Shown: piece after piece, positions 5,228 to 9,625 of the stretch | How positions within the stretch are numbered: the first letter of the stretch is position 1 | Layout of the letters: every line of letters starts with the position of its first letter | NCBI GenBank assembly: GCA_040384645.1 | Contig: JAZKIX010000140.1 | Coordinates: forward strand, 1 to 9,625 | Reading direction: 5' to 3' | From: JAZKIX01 sp040384645 | GTDB taxonomy: Bacteria > Pseudomonadota > Gammaproteobacteria > Burkholderiales > Burkholderiaceae_D | DNA: 9,625 nt | Made by a program: the position numbers and the translations under genes | Notes under the pieces: model-generated | Databases searched by the model: none | What the model was told of the DNA's origin: nothing | The model's input: the letters and a program-made list of their open reading frames with translations, nothing else

Positions 5228-5578
5228 ATGCTGCGTGTAGTACTCCTGCAATTATCGATGACCATTTTTGCCAGTCTTATCGCAGGAATGTTGGGCGGGA
5301 AAGCTGCCCTGTTTTCAGCCATAATCGGCGGTCTCTGTTGTGTAGTGCCAAACGGTTTTTTTGCCTTGCGCTTATTTGCCAACGCCAAAAAGTTGGAAGC
5401 AGCGAACCCGATGTCGTTTTTCATCGGCGAATTTATAAAGATTGCATTGACGGTGGCGCTGCTTAGCGCGGCCGCATGGCTGTACCGCGATTTGAACTGG
5501 CTGGCGCTGATCGTCGGGTTCATCGCGGCACTCAAAAGTTACATCATCTTATTATTTGGGCACTGGCATGACAACTGA
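5228..5578 (+). CDS. atpI: ATP synthase accessory protein I
   Basis: Small integral membrane protein that helps assemble the c-ring of F0; it is not part of the finished enzyme and is usually dispensable. The 116-residue product has four predicted membrane helices at about 4-22, 26-48, 65-86 and 90-110, and the family's conserved GEFIK at 67-71 in helix three. It ends in a short polar, His-containing tail (GHWHDN). Start ATG 5228 has GAGG (5219-5222) 5 nt upstream. First gene of the operon, behind the promoter at 5121-5150; its last 11 bases overlap the start of atpB, suggesting coupled translation. Confidence 0.93.
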   Translation: MLRVVLLQLSMTIFASLIAGMLGGKAALFSAIIGGLCCVVPNGFFALRLFANAKKLEAANPMSFFIGEFIKIALTVALLSAAAWLYRDLNWLALIVGFIAALKSYIILLFGHWHDN

Positions 5579-6410
5579 ACTGGCTGCAAGCGGGGCGGCG
5601 GCACACGCACCAACCGCGACGGAATATATTCAGCATCACCTCGGACATCTACAGTCCGGGCATCAAACTTCAATGGTCGATTTTAAAGTTCTCAATCTGG
5701 ACACGATGTTCTGGTCCGTTACAGTTGGCGTCCTCGGCTGTTTATTCATGTGGATGGCCGCGCGCCGCGTCACCGCTGGCGTGCCTGGCCGCTTCCAGGC
5801 ATTGGTAGAAATGCTGGTAGAAATGGTTGAAGACCAATCGAAAGCCATCGTTCATGGCAATCGCGCTTTCATTGCACCGCTGGCCTTGACAGTTTTCGTG
5901 TGGGTCTTGCTGATGAATGCGATGGACTTTTTGCCGGTGGATCTTTTTGCGAAGATATTTAGTTGGTTCGGCATGGGTGAGATGCATCATCGGGTAGTGC
6001 CGACTGCAGACTTGAACGGCACCCTCGGCATGGCGCTGGGCGTATTCGCACTCATGCTGTTCTATAACGTCAAGATCAAAGGTTTGGGCGGTTTTGTGCA
6101 TGAATTGTTTTGCGCACCATTTGGCTCGCATCCGGTTTTGTGGCTTCCTAACTTCGGCTTGAATTTGATCGAGTTCGCAGCCAAAACCGTATCGCTGGGA
6201 ATGCGACTGTTCGGCAATATGTATGCAGGTGAGTTGGTATTCCTGCTGATCGCATTGCTTGGCTCGACCGCGACGTGGTGGGGTTTTGGAATGCATGTCT
6301 TTGCCGGCACAATCTGGGCCATCTTTCATATTTTGATCGTTGTTTTACAAGCCTTTATTTTCATGATGCTGACACTGGTATATATCGGCCAGGCGCACGA
6401 AGGGCATTAA
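5568..6410 (+). CDS. atpB: ATP synthase F0 subunit a
   Basis: Membrane stator subunit that forms the two proton half-channels beside the c-ring. The 280-residue product matches the E. coli protein (271) throughout, with several hydrophobic helices. The key helix MRLFGNMYAGEL (212-223) holds R213, equivalent to the essential E. coli R210, and E222 (E. coli E219). The last helix AIFHILIVVLQAFIFMMLTL holds H254 and Q261, matching H245 and Q252. I prefer ATG 5568 over an in-frame TTG at 5556, because it gives the usual N-terminus and an 11-base overlap with atpI; the ribosome site is weak, consistent with coupling to atpI translation. No sign of damage. Confidence 0.96.
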   Translation: MTTELAASGAAAHAPTATEYIQHHLGHLQSGHQTSMVDFKVLNLDTMFWSVTVGVLGCLFMWMAARRVTAGVPGRFQALVEMLVEMVEDQSKAIVHGNRAFIAPLALTVFVWVLLMNAMDFLPVDLFAKIFSWFGMGEMHHRVVPTADLNGTLGMALGVFALMLFYNVKIKGLGGFVHELFCAPFGSHPVLWLPNFGLNLIEFAAKTVSLGMRLFGNMYAGELVFLLIALLGSTATWWGFGMHVFAGTIWAIFHILIVVLQAFIFMMLTLVYIGQAHEGH

Positions 6411-6421
6411 ATTATTGGCAG

Positions 6422-6448
6422 AGCCGACCAGCGGTTTGTGTCGGTTTT
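6422..6448 (+). repeat. Weak stem-loop followed by T residues after atpB
   Basis: AGCCGAC (6422-6428) pairs with GTCGGTT (6440-6446) with one G-U pair and an 11-nt loop, running into TTTT. It could be a leaky attenuator or an RNA 3'-end protector between atpB and atpE. Confidence 0.3.
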
Positions 6449-6480
6449 CCAGATATCGGTTTTGTTGTTGAGCAAGTGCA

Positions 6481-6523
6481 GGTTTTTGGTTTTAATTTTT
6501 TGACTTTTGACTATCCTAAGGAG
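6481..6523 (+). promoter_or_regulatory. U-rich leader and strong ribosome site of atpE
   Basis: The 30 bases before the ribosome site are mostly T with little pairing potential and include the tandem repeat TTTTGAC-TTTTGAC (6498-6511). AAGGAG (6518-6523) lies 5 nt before the ATG. In E. coli a U-rich sequence in front of atpE enhances translation so that enough c subunit is made; this stretch is in the same place and of the same character. The match in role is inferred. Confidence 0.55.
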
Positions 6524-6528
6524 TTTTC

Positions 6529-6774
6529 ATGACTGACGTCGCTTTCGTAGCATTGGCTTGTGGTTTGATTATTGGTCTGGGCGCTATCGGCGCATGTATC
6601 GGTATCGCAATCATGGGTGGTAAATTCATCGAGGCATCGGCTCGTCAACCTGAATTGATGAACGCCTTGCAAACCAAGATGTTCTTGTTGGCAGGTTTGA
6701 TCGACGCGGCGTTCCTGATCGGTGTTGGTATTGCGATGATGTTTGCCTTCGCCAATCCATTCGTCAGGGGCTAA
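6529..6774 (+). CDS. atpE: ATP synthase F0 subunit c
   Basis: Proteolipid that forms the rotating c-ring; each copy carries one proton. The 81-residue hairpin has helix one at about 5-30, the polar loop ARQPE (38-42, with the conserved R39-Q40-P41 that contacts gamma/epsilon) and helix two at about 50-76. D59 in AGLIDAAFLIG is the proton-binding carboxylate (E. coli D61). Helix one is Gly-rich (GLGAIGACIGIAIMGG), needed for tight ring packing. I do not see the residue set of sodium-binding c subunits, so a proton enzyme is expected. It has the best ribosome site of the operon so far, fitting the need for many copies per complex. Confidence 0.97.
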   Translation: MTDVAFVALACGLIIGLGAIGACIGIAIMGGKFIEASARQPELMNALQTKMFLLAGLIDAAFLIGVGIAMMFAFANPFVRG

Positions 6775-6800
6775 TCGCCTATTCTCATTTTGTCGGGTGA

Positions 6801-6815
6801 CGGTCAATATGACCG
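6801..6815 (+). repeat. Small hairpin between atpE and atpF
   Basis: CGGTCA-ATA-TGACCG: a perfect 6-bp stem with a 3-nt loop, 37 bp upstream of the atpF start codon. It may limit exonucleolytic decay from the atpE 3' side or separate translation of atpE from that of atpF. Confidence 0.35.
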
Positions 6816-6852
6816 CGCGCTCGGCACACGATATTCTGAGAAGGAACTTACC

Positions 6853-7323
6853 GTGAACTTAAATGCAACATTGATTGCGCAGTTCGTGGTCTTCTTCATT
6901 CTGGCGACCTTCACGATGAAATTCGTGTGGCCGCCTTTGATGAAAGCGCTCGACGAGCGCGCGCGGAAGATTGCGGATGGCTTGGCTGCGGCTGATCGTG
7001 GCAAATCAGAAATGGCTGCCGCTGAAAAACGCGCTCAGGCAGAACTTACCTCGGCTCGCGATGAAGGTCAAAAGCGTATTGGCGATGCTGAAAAGCGCGC
7101 CCAAATGATCGCTGACGAAATCAAGCAAAACGCTCAAGCCGAAGCAACGCGCATTCTTGCGCAAGCCAAGGCGGATGCTGAACAGCAAGTAACAAAGGCG
7201 CGCGAAGAATTGCGTTCCCAGGTTGCGACGCTGGCAGTAAAAGGCGCAGAGCAAATTCTGAAGCGCGAAATCAACGCTTCGGCTCACGCCGATTTGTTGA
7301 AACAACTCGCGATTGAGCTTTAA
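6853..7323 (+). CDS. atpF: ATP synthase F0 subunit b
   Basis: Peripheral stalk subunit; a dimer links F0 to F1 and resists the torque of rotation. With the GTG start at 6853 the product is 156 residues, the same as E. coli b. One membrane helix (about 5-26) is followed by WPPL (26-29) and R36, both conserved. Residues 35-140 are a long charged Ala/Glu/Lys/Arg-rich coiled coil, and the C-terminus contacts delta. An in-frame upstream start at 6790 would add 21 residues not expected in the family; AAGGAA (6841-6846), 6 nt before the GTG, decides for 6853. Two bases separate its stop from atpH. Confidence 0.95.
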   Translation: MNLNATLIAQFVVFFILATFTMKFVWPPLMKALDERARKIADGLAAADRGKSEMAAAEKRAQAELTSARDEGQKRIGDAEKRAQMIADEIKQNAQAEATRILAQAKADAEQQVTKAREELRSQVATLAVKGAEQILKREINASAHADLLKQLAIEL

Positions 7324-7325
7324 TC

Positions 7326-7859
7326 ATGGCTGAAATTGCAACCGTCGCCCGCCCCTACGCCGAAGCCTTGTTTCGTGTAGCTAAAACAGGCGACTTGTCC
7401 GCCTGGTCCGATTTGGTGTCCGAGATGGCGCAAGTTGGCGCCCATCCCGATGTTCAAGCGCTGGCACGTAATCCGAAAGTATCGGACATGCAAATTTCCG
7501 ATACTTTTTCGGCATTGCTGAAATCACCGCTCAACGCTGAAGCCAAAAACTTCATCGCCATGTTGATCGATAACAGCCGGATTAGCTTGTTGCCCGAAAT
7601 CGGCGCGCAATTTCATGTGCTCAAGAACGCACAAGAAGGCGCCGCCGATGTTGACATCAGCAGTGCGTTCGAGATCTCGGATATGCAACTGAAAGAATTG
7701 GTGGCGACGCTGGAAAAGAAATTCGGTCGCAAGCTCAATCCGTCGGTGACTATCGATAGTTCCTTGATCGGTGGCGTGCGTGTGGTTGTCGGTGATGAAG
7801 TGCTAGACACGTCGGTGCGCGCCAAGTTGCAACAGATGCATGTTGCGTTGGCAGCGTAA
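7326..7859 (+). CDS. atpH: ATP synthase F1 subunit delta
   Basis: Sits on top of F1 and joins the b dimer to the alpha subunits. The 177-residue product matches E. coli delta in length (177). The N-terminal helical domain (1-105) starts with the usual ARPYAEALF (8-16). The C-terminal part carries the family signature around DSSLIGGVRVVVGDEVLDTS (144-163) with G149-G150. Start ATG 7326 is 2 nt after the atpF stop, with only a weak GAG (7315-7317) upstream, so translation is probably coupled to atpF. An unusually long, structured gap of 119 bp follows. Confidence 0.95.
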   Translation: MAEIATVARPYAEALFRVAKTGDLSAWSDLVSEMAQVGAHPDVQALARNPKVSDMQISDTFSALLKSPLNAEAKNFIAMLIDNSRISLLPEIGAQFHVLKNAQEGAADVDISSAFEISDMQLKELVATLEKKFGRKLNPSVTIDSSLIGGVRVVVGDEVLDTSVRAKLQQMHVALAA

Positions 7860-7871
7860 TTTTTGGCATTG

Positions 7872-7960
7872 CGGGACAGAGTCAATGGCGCATGCGCCGC
7901 ACTTCTCTGTCTCCAACACGATAGTGAGACAGGGTTAAAGCGCACTGGTGCGTCGTCTCA
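7872..7960 (+). promoter_or_regulatory. Overlapping inverted repeats between atpH and atpA (possible RNA switch)
   Basis: Three helices can be drawn. Helix 1: GACAGAG (7875-7881) with CTCTGTC (7905-7911), enclosing the perfect palindrome GGCGCATGCGCC (7887-7898). Helix 2: CTGTCTC (7907-7913) with GAGACAG (7926-7932). Helix 3: TGAGAC (7925-7930) with GTCTCA (7955-7960), enclosing CGCA-ctgg-TGCG (7941-7952). Helix 2 shares bases with both others, so helices 1+3 and helix 2 exclude each other. No T-run follows, so a classical attenuator is unlikely. The atpA ribosome site (7970-7973) stays outside all helices. Roles could be RNA processing, stability, or tuning of alpha-subunit translation. Confidence 0.5.
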
Positions 7961-7978
7961 AACCAATTAGGAGTTTGT

Positions 7979-9520
7979 ATGCAACTCAACCCGTCTGAAA
8001 TCAGCGAACTGATCAAGAGCCGGATTCAAGGCCTCGGCGACAGCGCTGAAATTCGCAATCAGGGCACCGTTATTTCAGTGTCCGACGGTATCTGCCGCAT
8101 CCACGGTCTGTCCGACGTAATGCAAGGCGAGATGCTGGAATTTCCCGGCAATACCTTTGGCTTGGCGCTCAATCTAGAACGTGACTCGGTAGGCTCCGTC
8201 ATCTTGGGTGACTACGAGCATATTTCCGAAGGCGACACCGTCAAATGCACCGGTCGTATTCTGGAAGTGCCGATCGGCCCTGAACTGAAAGGCCGTGTTG
8301 TCAACGCCTTGGGTCAGCCAATCGATGGCAAAGGTCCAATCAATGCAAAACTGAGTGCGCCGATTGAAAAGATTGCGCCCGGCGTGATTGCCCGTCAATC
8401 CGTTTCGCAGCCAATGCAAACCGGCTTGAAGTCAATCGATGCAATGGTACCTATCGGTCGCGGTCAGCGCGAACTGATTATCGGCGACCGTCAAACCGGC
8501 AAGACCGCAGTAGCGATTGATGCAATCATCAATCAAAAAGGCCAGGGCATGACATGTATCTATGTCGCGATCGGTCAAAAAGCATCGTCCATTAAAAACA
8601 TCGTGCGTTCGCTTGAGACGCATGGCGCAATGGAATACACCATCGTGGTTGCTGCATCGGCTTCCGAATCGGCGGCGATGCAATTCGTCTCGGCCTATTC
8701 TGGCTGCGCGATGGGTGAATACTTCCGGGATCGTGGCGAAGATGCACTCATTGTTTATGACGATTTGTCCAAGCAAGCGGTCGCCTATCGCCAAGTTTCC
8801 TTGTTGCTGCGTCGCCCACCAGGCCGCGAAGCTTATCCTGGCGATGTGTTTTACCTGCATAGCCGTTTGTTGGAACGTGCAGCGCGTGTTAATCCAGACT
8901 ATGTCGAAGCCTTCACCAAGGGCGAAGTTAAGGGCAAGACCGGTTCATTGACCGCATTGCCGATCATTGAAACGCAAGCAGGCGACGTTTCCGCCTTCGT
9001 GCCGACCAATGTGATTTCGATTACCGACGGTCAAATTTTCCTGGAAACATCGCTGTTCAATTCCGGTATCCGCCCTGCGATCAACGCCGGTATTTCGGTG
9101 TCGCGTGTCGGTGGTGCAGCCCAGACCAAGGTCATTAAAAACTTGTCAGGTGGTATCCGTACCGACTTGGCACAATATCGTGAGTTGGCCGCGTTTGCAC
9201 AGTTCGCTTCCGATCTGGATGAATCGACCCGTAAGCAGTTGGATCGCGGTGCCCGCGTGACCGAGTTGCTCAAGCAAGCACAATATTCACCCCTGTCGAT
9301 TTCTTTGATGGCTTGCTCGCTGTTCGCAGTGAACAAAGGTTTCCTCGATGATGTCGCAGTGAAAAAAGTACTCGCCTTTGAAGCAGGTTTGCACGCTTAC
9401 ATGAAAACCAAACAGGCCGCTCTGCTTGCCAAGATCGAAGAAACCAAACAACTCGACAAAGATGCTGAAGTTGCGTTGACTGCCGCAGTTGCTGATTTCA
9501 AAAAATCCGGCGCATTTTAA
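7979..9520 (+). CDS. atpA: ATP synthase F1 subunit alpha
   Basis: Non-catalytic nucleotide-binding subunit of the alpha3-beta3 hexamer; it supplies the arginine finger to the catalytic site. The 513 residues equal the E. coli length. N-terminal beta-barrel about 25-95; P-loop GDRQTGKT at 169-176; Walker B region LIVYDD at 257-262; ATPase alpha/beta signature PAINAGISVS at 366-375; arginine finger R376 in SRVGG, the same number as in E. coli. The C-terminal helical domain begins around 380. TAGGAG (7968-7973) lies 5 nt before ATG 7979. The stop codon lies inside an inverted repeat (9516-9540). Intact and unremarkable as a protein. Confidence 0.97.
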   Translation: MQLNPSEISELIKSRIQGLGDSAEIRNQGTVISVSDGICRIHGLSDVMQGEMLEFPGNTFGLALNLERDSVGSVILGDYEHISEGDTVKCTGRILEVPIGPELKGRVVNALGQPIDGKGPINAKLSAPIEKIAPGVIARQSVSQPMQTGLKSIDAMVPIGRGQRELIIGDRQTGKTAVAIDAIINQKGQGMTCIYVAIGQKASSIKNIVRSLETHGAMEYTIVVAASASESAAMQFVSAYSGCAMGEYFRDRGEDALIVYDDLSKQAVAYRQVSLLLRRPPGREAYPGDVFYLHSRLLERAARVNPDYVEAFTKGEVKGKTGSLTALPIIETQAGDVSAFVPTNVISITDGQIFLETSLFNSGIRPAINAGISVSRVGGAAQTKVIKNLSGGIRTDLAQYRELAAFAQFASDLDESTRKQLDRGARVTELLKQAQYSPLSISLMACSLFAVNKGFLDDVAVKKVLAFEAGLHAYMKTKQAALLAKIEETKQLDKDAEVALTAAVADFKKSGAF

Positions 9521-9540
9521 GCTTAACAACGAAGCTTAAA
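9516..9540 (+). repeat. Perfect inverted repeat over the atpA stop codon
   Basis: TTTAAGCTT (9516-9524) and AAGCTTAAA (9532-9540), 9 bp each with a 7-nt loop, enclosing the atpA TAA at 9518-9520. AT-rich and without a T-run, so not a strong terminator. It may slow 3'-end decay or separate alpha from gamma translation. Confidence 0.45.
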
Positions 9541-9562
9541 CACGCAGAAGGAGTAACAACTC

Positions 9563-9625
9563 ATGGCAGTAGGCAAAGAGATACGTGGCAAGATCAAGAG
9601 CGTAGAAAATACGAAGAAGATCACC
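9563..9625 (+). CDS. atpG: ATP synthase F1 subunit gamma, first 21 codons
   Basis: The window ends inside this gene. The 21 visible residues begin MAVGKEIRGKIKSVENTKKI, the standard N-terminus of gamma, the central shaft that turns inside alpha3-beta3; KEIRxKIxSVxNTxKIT is strongly conserved in the family. AAGGAG (9548-9553) lies 9 nt before ATG 9563. Its position directly after atpA, 42 bp downstream, is the usual operon order; atpD and atpC would be expected beyond the window. Confidence 0.95.
   Translation, partial: MAVGKEIRGKIKSVENTKKIT

Noticed and set aside
5742..6329. Leftward 195-codon frame inside atpB
   Set aside because: Long only because of atpB codon use; the product is rich in His, Gln and Arg and shows no domain, and atpB is intact.
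8432..8860. Leftward 142-codon frame inside atpA
   Set aside because: Antisense shadow of a highly conserved gene with no features of its own.
1..9625. CRISPR arrays, tRNA or rRNA genes, transposase genes
   Set aside because: No regularly spaced repeats, no tRNA-like or rRNA-like sequence and no transposase motif were seen on either strand by eye.

Overview
The window looks like chromosomal DNA of a betaproteobacterium, most likely Burkholderiales and possibly Oxalobacteraceae. The basis is the ATP synthase subunits, whose sequences and gene order are of the beta/gamma-proteobacterial type, plus a Burkholderiales-style GMC oxidoreductase. The family placement is a judgement from recognised protein sequences, not from a search.

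Left part (1-1916): the 5' end of a GMC-family flavin oxidoreductase gene reads leftward off the window. It is followed by about 1.3 kb without a convincing gene. Inside this gap lie two diverged copies of a roughly 230-bp module, 585 bp apart and in the same orientation. Each has four DnaA-box-like 9-mers at matching positions, then an ATTACTATTACTA run that fits the DnaA-trio pattern, then an AT-rich stretch with TATATATAAACA. I read this as a chromosomal replication origin (oriC) with a duplicated unwinding module. It is the most interesting feature of the window.

Middle part (1917-5120): mtnN (MTA/SAH nucleosidase) starts only 36 bp after the second AT-rich stretch. Next come a small Ser/Thr-rich lipoprotein gene and a LysR-type regulator gene, both leftward. 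The 720 bp between the regulator and the ATP synthase operon hold a possible LysR-type site, a possible promoter and a very strong rho-independent terminator with no protein gene in front of it. That leaves room for a small RNA or the remnant of a lost gene. A 40-bp imperfect direct repeat occurs once left of the origin (637-678) and once left of the atp promoter (4961-5003).

Right part (5121-9625): a near-consensus sigma70 promoter precedes atpI-atpB-atpE-atpF-atpH-atpA-atpG (the last cut by the window end). This encodes the F0 sector (a, c, b), the assembly factor AtpI, and F1 subunits delta, alpha and the start of gamma. The gap between atpH and atpA holds overlapping inverted repeats that could form mutually exclusive RNA helices. 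The gap before atpE is U-rich, as expected for a translational enhancer that raises c-subunit output.

The large transcription units (GMC gene leftward; mtnN and atp rightward) point away from the proposed origin, which fits usual co-orientation. The lipoprotein and LysR genes are exceptions.
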